This document shows positions 25,900 through 34,225 of a stretch of DNA of 64,000 nucleotides, in pieces. The notes under the pieces are model-generated. The model did not search any database. It was given only the letters and a program-made list of their open reading frames with translations, and was not told the origin of the DNA. This DNA comes from Streptomyces adustus (GTDB lineage: Bacteria; Actinomycetota; Actinomycetes; Streptomycetales; Streptomycetaceae), in NCBI RefSeq assembly GCF_009377175.1, contig NZ_VJZD01000004.1:1-64000 (forward strand). Reading direction: 5' to 3'. Position 1 is the first letter of the stretch. Each line of letters starts with the position of its first letter. The position numbers and the translations under genes were made by a program.

Positions 25900-28631
25900 T
25901 CGTCCTCACCGTCCTCGGTCCCCCACCGGGCCCGCATTTCGCGCAGCGCTTCGGCCTGCCGCATCGCCTCCTGTATCCGGGCCTGGCTGCTGGTGCCTGC
26001 GGAACCGCCCGCGTCACCGTCGCCGGGACGAACCGGACGCCCGGGCCTGCCGAGGTCGGGCCGAGGCACCGGCGCAGGGCCGTCCCGGCGGGGGAGCGGT
26101 GCCGGGGGCGGAGTTGCTGCGGGACCGCCGGCAGGCGCGGCCGGCCGTGCGGGGGCAGGGGCCGGATGGCCCGAAGGACGACCGGAGGGCTCAGGCCGCG
26201 GACGGGGTGCCGGGCGGGGGGTCGCGGCCGGCGTGGCGGCGGTCGGCAGGCGGCGGCTGGTGAACGGACCGCTTCCGCCGCTGTCGTCGGAGTGCTCGCG
26301 GATGACCCGGGCCACGTGGCGCCCGGTCTCGCCCCAGGCCCGGCCGTCCTCGCGGACGGTGTTGCCCCATACCCGCACCTGCTGTCGGGCGTCCTGGGAG
26401 TAGCGCGAGCCCCCCGACCGCGCGCGGCGCACAGTGGCCGGCAGGCCAACGGTCGCCCCGTACACGGCTCGGCCCCCGCGGTGCAGGATGCGGTACCCGC
26501 GGAAGCGGACCAGCCGGTTGTGGGCCCGGGTCGACAGCAGGGTGCGGTCGGTGTTCTGGTCGTGCAGCACCTGGCCGGTGTTGCGGTCGACGACCTGCCC
26601 GTCCTCGTTGCGATACCGGTCGGGCGGCCCCCCGGGCCGACGCGGCCCCCTACCGCCTGAACCGCCGTCCGATGACCCGCCCGTGTTCGGATCGCCGTCG
26701 GCGGTGGGCTTGCGCCACTTGGCCAACTGCTCCTTGTCCGGCCGCCGTCCGATCAGCAGCCAGCCAGCACCTTTGACGCCGAGCCGTGCGCCCAGCCCGC
26801 CCACGGCCGCGGCCGCAGTCAGCGGGGCCAGGCCGCGCCCGGCTTCGGCCGTGGCATCGGCGAGGATGCCGCCGGTGTCCACCGGCATGCCCGCTCCGTC
26901 GAACAGGGAAGTGAGCGCGCCCATCAACCGCTGCCGGGTGCCGAGCAGCCCGAACCTGCCGCCGCCCCCGCCGGTGAAGGCACGCAGTCCCGCGCCGTAT
27001 CCGCCCATCGCTGCGGGGGAGTTCATGGCGAGCGCGGCACCGAGCTCGGAGGTGTCGCCGGGCAGGTGGGTACCGCCGACCTTGGCGTAGCGCATCCGCA
27101 TGGCCATGCGCCGGCCGAAGGAGGCGATCCCGGTCAGCAGTCTGCGGTGTCCAGCCGCTCCGGCGATGGCGAGGACGTCGATGAGCAGGATCCGCTCGAC
27201 CATCAGGTCGGGCCCGTGGGTGATGGTGGCGTCTACGGCGATCCCGAAGAAGGGAATGAACGCGCAGATCCCGACCACGGCCAGGACCGCGATGCCCCAC
27301 ACGGACAGCCACTTCCACACCGACTGGCGCGCGGGCCCGGGCAGCATGCCCGCGACGAAGGTGACACCGCCGACGGTTGCCGCGGCCGCGCACACACCCT
27401 GGGTGCCGAGCAGAACGATCGCGCTGGACAGCAGCATGCCGCAGATGAACAGCGCGGCGATCAGCAGCAGGAAGGCACCGCCGACTCGCCACCAGGTGGG
27501 CTTCTCGGCGTAGGCCGCGCACGACTTTCCGACCGGGCCGGCCTTCTTCATGTCCGAGAGGAACGCGGCGAACGCCTGGTCCTCGTCGGTGACGATCGCG
27601 CTGGAGGCGTACAGGAGTTCGCCGCCTGGCGTGAGCTCCGGCGGATCGGTGATGGGCGTTGGGATGCCGTCGACACCGCGTTCGCAGTACTTCTTGGCCT
27701 GCCCGACGATCTTCTTGCAGGCGTCCTTGGCCTTGTCCGAGGGCTCCGTCTCCGCACGAGGCATGTAACCACCGGTGACCCACTTCAGATGGACGGCGTA
27801 CGCCTTGAGGTCAGAATCCTTGGCCGGGTCCAGGATGCGCCCGTACTGCAGCAGCATGTACGGCTTCACAATCAAGGCATTGGTGATGGAATCCTGGAGA
27901 GGTCGGGCCACCTCTGCCGAGGAGACCGGCCCCTCGCCCTCCCGCTCCTCGCACTTGATCTCGGCATTGCCGGCCATGCCCGCGCACGGGTCATAGCTGG
28001 CAAGCTTGCCGCCCCAGTCATAGGAGTCGACGCTCTGCTGCGCGACCTCGGCAGCCACCTGCTGGGACTGCCCCAGCGGCCCGTCCGGGCCGAGCAGAGT
28101 GTCGGGGCGGATGAGAGCCGACGCGGCGATCGCCCCGATGAGCAAGGTGAGAAAGATTTCGCCCAGACCGCGGCCGACCCGGCCACGCACGATCATGAAC
28201 CCCGCGAACACAAACGCCCAGGCCAGCAACAGCCCCTTCAGCCCGAGCGTGTCGACGACCACGCTGTCGTAGGTGCCAGCGACCTTCTGCGCCGGGTTGG
28301 CGAGGAGCTTGAGCAGCGGGAACCTGAACGCGACCTCGATCGCCCACCCCGCCAGCCCGACCAGCAGCCGGATCAGAGTGAACAGCCCGGACAGGGCGAA
28401 GGCCAGGGCCTGCGACTTGAAAGCGACGATGGACCCGCCGTCGGCGTTCAGGTCGTACCCGTCGATCGGGACACCCTCGGACGAGTAGATGTTCAACGGG
28501 GCGAGCAGATCTCCGGTCTCGCTGTTGCTGCCGGCCGCGTACACGACCTGCGTGTTCACCAGGAGGAACACACCGGTGAGCAGCACGACGAAGCCGGCGG
28601 AACGCAGTCTCGCGAGGTCTGGACGGAACAC
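25896..28631 (-). CDS. VirB6-like polytopic channel protein
   Basis: A 911-residue membrane protein in the position and with the character of VirB6/TrbL/TcpH channel components. The GTG at 28631 follows the upstream stop directly. A signal-like helix (AGFVVLLTGVFLLVNTQVVY) comes first, then several long hydrophobic segments (LAFALSGLFTLIRLLVGLAG; LLLAWAFVFAGFMIVRG; FLTLLIGAIAASALI). A large extracytoplasmic region with paired cysteines follows, including CKKIVGQAKKYCERGV near residue 310. More helices (LLLIAALFICGMLLSSAIVL; WGIAVLAVVGICAFIPFFGI) precede a cytoplasmic tail that is Gly/Pro/Arg-rich and ends acidic (WGTEDGEDE). The cysteine motif recurs in the 118-residue neighbour. Confidence 0.8.
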   Translation of the reverse strand: MFRPDLARLRSAGFVVLLTGVFLLVNTQVVYAAGSNSETGDLLAPLNIYSSEGVPIDGYDLNADGGSIVAFKSQALAFALSGLFTLIRLLVGLAGWAIEVAFRFPLLKLLANPAQKVAGTYDSVVVDTLGLKGLLLAWAFVFAGFMIVRGRVGRGLGEIFLTLLIGAIAASALIRPDTLLGPDGPLGQSQQVAAEVAQQSVDSYDWGGKLASYDPCAGMAGNAEIKCEEREGEGPVSSAEVARPLQDSITNALIVKPYMLLQYGRILDPAKDSDLKAYAVHLKWVTGGYMPRAETEPSDKAKDACKKIVGQAKKYCERGVDGIPTPITDPPELTPGGELLYASSAIVTDEDQAFAAFLSDMKKAGPVGKSCAAYAEKPTWWRVGGAFLLLIAALFICGMLLSSAIVLLGTQGVCAAAATVGGVTFVAGMLPGPARQSVWKWLSVWGIAVLAVVGICAFIPFFGIAVDATITHGPDLMVERILLIDVLAIAGAAGHRRLLTGIASFGRRMAMRMRYAKVGGTHLPGDTSELGAALAMNSPAAMGGYGAGLRAFTGGGGGRFGLLGTRQRLMGALTSLFDGAGMPVDTGGILADATAEAGRGLAPLTAAAAVGGLGARLGVKGAGWLLIGRRPDKEQLAKWRKPTADGDPNTGGSSDGGSGGRGPRRPGGPPDRYRNEDGQVVDRNTGQVLHDQNTDRTLLSTRAHNRLVRFRGYRILHRGGRAVYGATVGLPATVRRARSGGSRYSQDARQQVRVWGNTVREDGRAWGETGRHVARVIREHSDDSGGSGPFTSRRLPTAATPAATPRPAPRPRPEPSGRPSGHPAPAPARPAAPAGGPAATPPPAPLPRRDGPAPVPRPDLGRPGRPVRPGDGDAGGSAGTSSQARIQEAMRQAEALREMRARWGTEDGEDE

Positions 28632-28632
28632 G

Positions 28633-28989
28633 TCAGCGCCGCCTTTGCCCAGCGGCGCCGCGCAGCCGCCACACCACGAGAGCGCCCACACCCGCACCGG
28701 CAGGCACCAGTCTCCACGTCCCGCCGGCCACGTTCTGATGACCGGCGGAGGCATTGGCCGCGACACCGCGCTCGCAGTAGGCCTTGGCCGGGCCGACGAT
28801 CGCCGCGCAGGGCTCGTGGTGCGCGGGGCGGGCATCGGTGGCGAACGCCTGCCCGGTGTGAGGCCACCAAGTTTCCGGCAGGCACACCCCGAGAGCGAGG
28901 ATGACCGCGCCGCCGACGACGGCGATCACGGTGAGGATGCTCCCGGCCGCGGCGATACGCCCAGAACGGGCCCCGGAAGAAGTGGGCAT
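28633..28989 (-). CDS. Small membrane protein sharing a Cys motif with the VirB6-like protein
   Basis: A 118-residue protein. An N-terminal helix (ILTVIAVVGGAVILALGVC) is followed by an extracytoplasmic segment containing PCAAIVGPAKAYCERGV and a short C-terminal hydrophobic stretch (LVPAGAGVGALVVWRL) with a basic end (GAAGQRRR). The motif C-x2-IVG-x-AK-x-YCERGV is nearly the same as CKKIVGQAKKYCERGV in the next protein, so the two may share a fold or face the same partner. Start ATG 28989 overlaps the VirB4 stop as TGATG. The function is unknown; a small channel accessory is the natural guess. Confidence 0.65.
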   Translation of the reverse strand: MPTSSGARSGRIAAAGSILTVIAVVGGAVILALGVCLPETWWPHTGQAFATDARPAHHEPCAAIVGPAKAYCERGVAANASAGHQNVAGGTWRLVPAGAGVGALVVWRLRGAAGQRRR

Positions 28990-31670
28990 CAGAGGTGCTC
29001 CTTCGGACGGGCACCCATGACCTCACCGGCAGCGGATGCGGAGCGCGGTGGGGCGCTCGTGCGGCGTCCTGGCGTGGTGGTGATGGAAGTGGTGATGCGC
29101 TGGATGCGCGGGATGACGGCCTTGATGCGGCCGGTGTTCTGCCGCGGGCAGGTCAGCAGGAACTCGCCCTCGCGGCCCGTGTGGCCGACGGGGGACAGAC
29201 CGGTGGTCACCAGCCGCAGTAGCTCCGGGTCGCTTGGGTCGAGGCCGACGAACTCAAGGCCTCGGCGGGCGCGTTCGCGGTCGGCGGTGCGGGCGAGTGC
29301 CCGGTAGGCCATCAGGCCGCGGTCGGGGCCGAGTTCTGCGGCGTCGTGCGAGCCGGCGAGCAGGCCTGCGCCGTGTTTGCGGCCGTCGTGGAGGATCTCG
29401 TGGACCAGCGCGGTGCCTTCGGCGGACGAGGTGAGCCAGTACAGCTCGTCCAGGACGACGGCGGTGAACCGTGCGGGGTCCTCGAAGGCGGTCTGCCGGG
29501 CGAGCGCGGCGATCAGGTAGAGCACCGCCCGGCCGATCAGCGCCTCGAGCGGCTGCTGGTGCAGGATCTCGGGGTTGGCGAACGCGGCCTTCGGGGGCAG
29601 CTTCAGACCCGTGGTGGTGATGACGATCATGTCGCAGGCGCTGGAGGCGTCCAGCCGCACCGGCGGCAGCGTCGGGTCGAAGACCATCCGGGCCAGGGAG
29701 TTGGTGGCGACGACCCGGATGAGGCCGGCGAGCGTGGCGGCTGCGTCCTGCCGTTTGCCCGCCTTGCGTGTGGCCATCTCCTCGAGGACCTCAAGGACGC
29801 GGTGCATGGAGGGGGCGTCGCTGAGGGCGGCCTGCTCGACGGCGTGGTGGAGGACCTCGCCGCTGGTGCTCATCGGGCCGATGCCGAGCTGCAGGGTGAG
29901 GTAGGACAAGGCGTAGTGCCGTCCCTCGGGACCGTCGAACATGCGCAGCGGGTCGATGGACACTTCGGCCTGGGCGGCGTCGATGATCTGGACGCGGCCC
30001 TTGGCGGCAGTGCGCGCGAAGGTCGCCCACTCGCGTACGGGGGTACGGTCGATGCAGATTGCGCAGCCGCCCCGCGCCCACACGGCCTCGGCGATCAGCT
30101 TCTGCAGCACGCTCTTGCCCGCGCCCAGATCCCCGACGATCCCCATCGACGCTGATGCGTCGACCTTGGGCGCATCCGCCACGTTGATCATGACGGGGCG
30201 GGTGGTACCGCAGTCCAGGTCGATCCCGAGGAACATGCCGTTGGGGTCGCCGACCTCCGCAGCGGTGAAGGCCCCGCCCAGAGCCCAGTCTTCGGAGACT
30301 TGGTGCTGGGTGAACTCCCGCACGATTCCCGGCCGTACGGTGCCGGGCAGGCCGAGGGTGAAGAGGGCCTCCTGCAGGCCGGCCGGGCGCACGGCGCGGT
30401 AGTCGGCGCCGCCGAGCAGCGCGGCCAGGGCGCGGGCCCTCGCGTCGCAGATCGCGGCGGTCGGCCCCCACACTGTCAGCGCCGTCACCGACTGCACCTC
30501 GACCTCCACGCTGGTGCGGGAGAGACGGGCATCGAGCTCGCCCAGGTCGCGGGCGGCCTCGGTCAGCGAGGCGGGCATGCCGGTGGGGCGGGCGTCGTAC
30601 TGGTCGGCCTGGTCGATGAGTTCGTTCTTCTTGCGCCGCACCTGGTCGCGGGCCTTCTCCGCGGGCACGAGGGTGAGGTCGACGGTGTAGTCGACGGGGA
30701 AGTCGAGCAGCTCCAGCTGGGCGAACAGGTCGGCGGCGTCCTGGCTGACCGCGGGCGGGCATTCGGCCAGAGCCAACTGTGCCTGGTAGCCCACCCCGTT
30801 GTCGGACTCGACCTGCAGCCAGCGCCGCCCGAGCGGTGAGCCGGTGTTCACTCGCCACCAGGCCTTGCGGCCCGACCGGGTGATCCGGCCCGCGCTCTTG
30901 AGCTCACGGGCGTCGTCGAGGTCGGGGTCGATGCCGCCCTCCTGCAGGCGGACCTGGCCGAGGTCGGCGTAGCTGGGGGAGCGCAGCACCCCGTCGCGGA
31001 GCTGCCCGCCGTACATCTCGCTGGTCTCGGCCTCCGCCAGCAGCGGCTCGGCAAGGCCGCGGTGCAAGGCGTGCTGGATCATCCACACGATCTCCGCCGG
31101 ACGGGCGGGGCGGAAGGCGATGCCGCCGGCGAGCGCGGCCTCCACCCGCGCAGCCTGCTCGCGATACGCGCTCACCTCGCGCCGGGCCACCGGCGCCGGG
31201 CGCATGCCCAGCATCGGTGCGACCTCGGCCCACGCCGCGCCGAGGGATGCCGACACCAGGCTGCCTGTTTCGGTCTGCAGGGGCACGGCCAGCCACAGGG
31301 TGCGGCGGTGCATCTCTTGGTCGTCGAGCAGGTCGAGGGCGGCCTCGACGTTCTCCACCCACGGGTGCCGGCCCGCACCGGGTGCCTGCTCGGCCGGCTC
31401 GATGCCCTCGATCATCCTGAGGGCGATCTCGCCCGGGTCGACCTGGGCGCACATGCCGTACAGGCGTGGGGCCCCGGACAGCGAGCGCACCAGGTGGGTG
31501 ATTTTGGCGAGTTGTTCGTCGCGGACGGGGGCGGGCACGTAGGTGCCCTGGACGGTCTCCTCGCGGCGTCCCTGCGCGTCCGGGCCCGGGTGCAGGCGGT
31601 AGAGGGCCCACACGCTGCCCTGCGTCGACCACACCAGATGCCCGGCGATGTGACGGATCGGGACCCTCAC
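28989..31670 (-). CDS. VirB4-like T4SS ATPase
   Basis: An 893-residue ATPase of the VirB4/TraC/TcpF family that powers T4SS assembly and transfer. GTG 31670 overlaps the preceding stop as GTGA. The N-terminal part (HLVWSTQGSVWALYRLHPGP) has the opening strands typical of streptomycete VirB4-like proteins. The motor domain has Walker A SMGIVGDLGAGKSVLQKL near residue 510, a Walker B strand FTAVVLDELYWLTSS near residue 740, and LLAGSHDAAELGPD as sensor region. A basic C-terminal tail (PRIQRITTSITTTPGRR) ends the protein. It is the most diagnostic gene of the system and shows that this element does not rely only on a TraB-type DNA pump. Confidence 0.85.
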   Translation of the reverse strand: MRVPIRHIAGHLVWSTQGSVWALYRLHPGPDAQGRREETVQGTYVPAPVRDEQLAKITHLVRSLSGAPRLYGMCAQVDPGEIALRMIEGIEPAEQAPGAGRHPWVENVEAALDLLDDQEMHRRTLWLAVPLQTETGSLVSASLGAAWAEVAPMLGMRPAPVARREVSAYREQAARVEAALAGGIAFRPARPAEIVWMIQHALHRGLAEPLLAEAETSEMYGGQLRDGVLRSPSYADLGQVRLQEGGIDPDLDDARELKSAGRITRSGRKAWWRVNTGSPLGRRWLQVESDNGVGYQAQLALAECPPAVSQDAADLFAQLELLDFPVDYTVDLTLVPAEKARDQVRRKKNELIDQADQYDARPTGMPASLTEAARDLGELDARLSRTSVEVEVQSVTALTVWGPTAAICDARARALAALLGGADYRAVRPAGLQEALFTLGLPGTVRPGIVREFTQHQVSEDWALGGAFTAAEVGDPNGMFLGIDLDCGTTRPVMINVADAPKVDASASMGIVGDLGAGKSVLQKLIAEAVWARGGCAICIDRTPVREWATFARTAAKGRVQIIDAAQAEVSIDPLRMFDGPEGRHYALSYLTLQLGIGPMSTSGEVLHHAVEQAALSDAPSMHRVLEVLEEMATRKAGKRQDAAATLAGLIRVVATNSLARMVFDPTLPPVRLDASSACDMIVITTTGLKLPPKAAFANPEILHQQPLEALIGRAVLYLIAALARQTAFEDPARFTAVVLDELYWLTSSAEGTALVHEILHDGRKHGAGLLAGSHDAAELGPDRGLMAYRALARTADRERARRGLEFVGLDPSDPELLRLVTTGLSPVGHTGREGEFLLTCPRQNTGRIKAVIPRIQRITTSITTTPGRRTSAPPRSASAAGEVMGARPKEHL

Positions 31671-32251
31671 CGCGCACCCCCCTGCTGGGCGAGCGCGAGC
31701 AGCTGCTGCACGCCCGACACCGGCCCCGATGCCGTGGGAGCAACTGGTTGGGTGCGGCTGAGTGCGGACGCGCGGTCTGCGGCCGGGACCGGGCGCGGAG
31801 CCCAGGCTGGACGCCGCTGAACGGCAGGGGAAGGCGCGGCCTGAGCAGCCGGGAGGGGAGCGGGCGCGGGCCTGTCCTCGATGGTGAAGCCGCCGAGCAG
31901 CGGGTGGGGAGCGCGGTCGCGGGCGGCCCGCCCGCCGATCCGCCCTCCGCGGGGCTGCCGACCGAGCAGCACCCAGCCCAAAGCGGCCTGCATCGGCGCA
32001 CGACCCCGGACCTTCGGCCGGCGCACCATCCAGATGACCAGGCCCCACCCCACGACGGGGACCGGCCCCATCCACGACCACCAACTGATCGTCTTGACCA
32101 GAACGAAGCCGCCGCCGACGGCGACCGCGATCTGCGCGGGCGTGTACGGGCCGAGCGGGATCTTCCAGTCCGCGACCTTGCCCAGTACCCAAGGGTGGCG
32201 GCGGGCGGCGGTGTAGAAGCGGCCCACCCGTGCCGCGACGGCCGCGCTCAC
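31667..32251 (-). CDS. VirB3/PrgI-like membrane protein
   Basis: A 194-residue protein with two adjacent membrane helices near residues 40-75 (AQIAVAVGGGFVLVKTISWW; SWMGPVPVVGWGLVIWMV) followed by a cytoplasmic, Pro/Ala-rich tail. Position directly before VirB4 and the helix pair are what is expected of a VirB3/PrgI-type component, which couples the channel to VirB4 in other T4SSs. A short HPLLGGFTIEDRPAP segment links the helices to the tail. It overlaps both neighbours by 4 bp. The assignment is by position and topology rather than by a signature motif. Confidence 0.6.
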   Translation of the reverse strand: MSAAVAARVGRFYTAARRHPWVLGKVADWKIPLGPYTPAQIAVAVGGGFVLVKTISWWSWMGPVPVVGWGLVIWMVRRPKVRGRAPMQAALGWVLLGRQPRGGRIGGRAARDRAPHPLLGGFTIEDRPAPAPLPAAQAAPSPAVQRRPAWAPRPVPAADRASALSRTQPVAPTASGPVSGVQQLLALAQQGGAR

Positions 32252-32589
32252 AGCCGGCCCCCGACGCCCGGCGAGTGGTCATGCGAGGCCGGGAGTTCGG
32301 ACCGGACGATCCCAGGAACGGCGGGCGCCCCCTTGGACGGGTTCTTCACCTCGTCGGTGAACATGTTCGCCAGGTCGTTGCGCGAGTCGTACAGACCCAG
32401 CGCGATCACCATCAGGAGCAGGGCACCGATCCCCGCCTTCAGCGAGAACTTCTGGATCATGATGACGACGACCAGGCAGATCAGACCGGCCTGCAGCCCC
32501 TTCGTCGCCCACTCCTTGAACATGTTGATCCACGAGTTGCCGAGATCGTCCAGCTGCCCGGCGAGTATCAGGCTGTGCACGGTGTTCAC
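32248..32589 (-). CDS. Small two-helix membrane protein (VirB2/TcpD-like candidate)
   Basis: A 113-residue protein. GTG 32589 overlaps the tcpC stop as GTGA. An amphipathic N-terminus (NTVHSLILAGQLDDLGNSWI) precedes two hydrophobic helices (GLQAGLICLVVVIMIQKF; AGIGALLLMVIALGLYDSRN) and a polar tail (PGIVRSELPASHDHSPG). The helix pair, small size and place between tcpC and the VirB3-like gene fit the VirB2/TrbC-type subunit or TcpD of Gram-positive conjugation systems. No signal peptide cleavage is obvious. Confidence 0.55.
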   Translation of the reverse strand: MNTVHSLILAGQLDDLGNSWINMFKEWATKGLQAGLICLVVVIMIQKFSLKAGIGALLLMVIALGLYDSRNDLANMFTDEVKNPSKGAPAVPGIVRSELPASHDHSPGVGGRL

Positions 32590-33515
32590 CGGGCACCCCC
32601 GTCCTGGGCAGCCCCGGACTCCAGCGCGGCGACTTCCCACCGGCCCGAGCGGGCCTTGAGGTCGAGCTCGTACGCCAGCGGCCACCGGCCGGTCGCGTCA
32701 CGGGCTTCCACCGCAGCGAGGACCCGCACCTTCGTACCGTCCGCCGGCAGCTGCCCGGCGGCCGCGGCCTCTTCGACGGCGGACACCTGCTGGACGGCAA
32801 CAGCCGTGTACGGGGCGGGGGAGACGGCGGTGAGCTTCACGCCGGGCGCGAGATAGCGGTCGACCTCTCCGGCCCCCGTCAGGTAGGCGGCGAGGAACTG
32901 CCCGACAGCAGACGACAGATCCCCCTCTGAGACGGTCACCGAGTACGACGACTTCGCCACCTCGGCCCGGTCCGGGCCGGCTACCACGCAAGGCGCACCG
33001 GTCACCGTGAACGAGGAGCCTGTGCTGTCGGAGGCCACCGGCACGGCGTAGTACCGCACCGAGCCGCCTGCGTACTGCGCAGCTACCGTCACCGACCACG
33101 CACCGTCCGCCCGCTGCGCACTGCGCACTGCCGTCACGTACTGCGGCGCCGATTGCGCACCGGCGGCAGGGGCGGGCAACTCGACGTCCGGCGCCATCGA
33201 CTGCGCAAGCCGCGCCTGCGCAGTCGTCTCGTTGTTCGCGTTGCTGCGCAACCACGCGCCGACGAACACCTGCGCATAGCCGCCCGGGGCGGCGGATGTC
33301 GCGGTGCGCACGGCGGTGGGCTTGGCCGCGGGGGCTGCCGCGAGCGTGGTCGGGGTGGAGGCGACGGCGACGCACAGGGCGATGGGGCCGGCCGCGATGA
33401 GGGTCCAGACCGCCACGCGTGACAGGCGTACGCGGCGGTGCATCGCCTCCAGCCGGGCGCCGGCCACCATCGGAGCAGCGGCCTCGCTCTGTGCGGACGG
33501 CTTGCCAGGGGACAT
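32586..33515 (-). CDS. TcpC-like conjugation channel protein
   Basis: A 309-residue bitopic protein and the first gene of the leftward operon. The ATG at 33515 has GGGAG seven bases upstream; an in-frame TTG at 33521 is possible. A cytoplasmic N-terminus is followed by one helix (SRVAVWTLIAAGPIALCV). Two NTF2-like TcpC repeats lie outside: GGYAQVFVGAWLRSNAN starts the first near residue 78, and SSAVGQFLAAYLTGAGEVDR starts the second near residue 200. A final strand (RWPLAYELDLKARSGRWEVA) ends the fold. TcpC is a VirB8-like scaffold. Nine TGCGCA hexamers lie inside the 5' half of the coding region, continuous with the array upstream. Confidence 0.85.
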   Translation of the reverse strand: MSPGKPSAQSEAAAPMVAGARLEAMHRRVRLSRVAVWTLIAAGPIALCVAVASTPTTLAAAPAAKPTAVRTATSAAPGGYAQVFVGAWLRSNANNETTAQARLAQSMAPDVELPAPAAGAQSAPQYVTAVRSAQRADGAWSVTVAAQYAGGSVRYYAVPVASDSTGSSFTVTGAPCVVAGPDRAEVAKSSYSVTVSEGDLSSAVGQFLAAYLTGAGEVDRYLAPGVKLTAVSPAPYTAVAVQQVSAVEEAAAAGQLPADGTKVRVLAAVEARDATGRWPLAYELDLKARSGRWEVAALESGAAQDGGAR

Positions 33516-33630
33516 GGTCAAACTCCCAGGTCAGAACGTGTAGTTGCTGACCTTGAGAAAACCCGTCGACCCCGACCCGACCACCGACCACGAACCCCCG
33601 ACCACGGTCACGATGGGGACACGAAGTCCG

Positions 33631-33669
33631 TGGTCGGGGTCATGGTCGGGCCGACCATGACCCCGACCA
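33631..33669. repeat. Perfect inverted repeat, 19-bp arms, 1-bp spacer
   Basis: The left arm TGGTCGGGGTCATGGTCGG (33631-33649) is the exact complement of 33651-33669, with a single G at 33650 between. Each arm contains two TGGTCGG words. The near-zero loop argues against a terminator and for a protein-binding site or cruciform in an origin. Confidence 0.9.
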
Positions 33670-33776
33670 TGGGTCTGCTGCGAGTCGGCTGCAGGTCACC
33701 GCGTCCGGCGCGCTTTGCCCGGACCGGCGGCTGCCACGCGATCATGTGCTGCCCGGTCACAGGGCCCGGACACCCA

Positions 33777-33968
33777 TGCGCAGACGGAAGCCGGCCGGAC
33801 CGCGACAGAGGCCTGCGCGGTGCGCGAGACGGACCTGCGCAAGAGAAGATCAGGAAGTCCGGGCGGACTGCGCAGCCGCCCCAGCACAACTCGACTGCGC
33901 AGGATCCCCAGGCCGGTTGCGCAGCCGACTGCGCAACCCCTTTCCAGGGCTGCGCAGTCGACTGCGCA
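33777..33968. repeat. TGCGCA array with nested palindromes
   Basis: TGCGCA begins at 33777, 33836, 33869, 33896, 33918, 33930, 33951 and 33963. The last two form an exact 18-bp palindrome, TGCGCAGTCGACTGCGCA (33951-33968). The previous pair forms 8-bp arms TTGCGCAG/CTGCGCAA around CCGA (33917-33936). Most copies are preceded by GAC or GG and followed by AG or AA. Nine more copies lie just left, within tcpC. Confidence 0.85.
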
Positions 33969-34225
33969 ATCACTGACGGCCCGAGCTGAAGGCGCGTGGT
34001 CGGCCCAGACCATGAGCCCGACCACGGCAGCTAGACGGCGCCGTTGCCGGATCGTGACCGATGGTCGGGGCTCGTGGCCGTCAGCCTGGTCGGGGTCGGC
34101 CGGTGAGCTGACGCCATGGAACACACGCACGCCTCCACGCCCAGGACCACCGACCGCCCCACCACCGCGGCGGGCCCGGTGTGCCGCCGTGGGCACCGCC
34201 CGCGGCATGCGTCGGGAATACGGCG

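Larger units (their letters stand above)
33516..34225. promoter_or_regulatory. Iteron-rich divergent intergenic region, candidate origin or operator cluster
   Basis: About 700 bp between the start of the leftward transfer operon and the rightward duplicated winged-helix gene. It holds no convincing gene. Two word families dominate. CCGACCA or its complement occurs about eleven times, grouped near 33575-33670 and 33995-34095. TGCGCA occurs eight times between 33777 and 33968. A perfect 39-bp inverted repeat lies at 33631-33669. Such arrays are typical of initiator-protein iterons, partition sites or operators. Divergent promoters for both transcripts must also lie here, but no clean -10/-35 was picked out. 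oriV, oriT and operator are all possible. Confidence 0.65.

Noticed and set aside
27066..28904. About 600-codon plus-strand frame opposite the VirB6-like gene
   Set aside because: Low-complexity Gln/Asp/Arg-rich translation with no start signal; the opposite strand has membrane helices and coupled starts.
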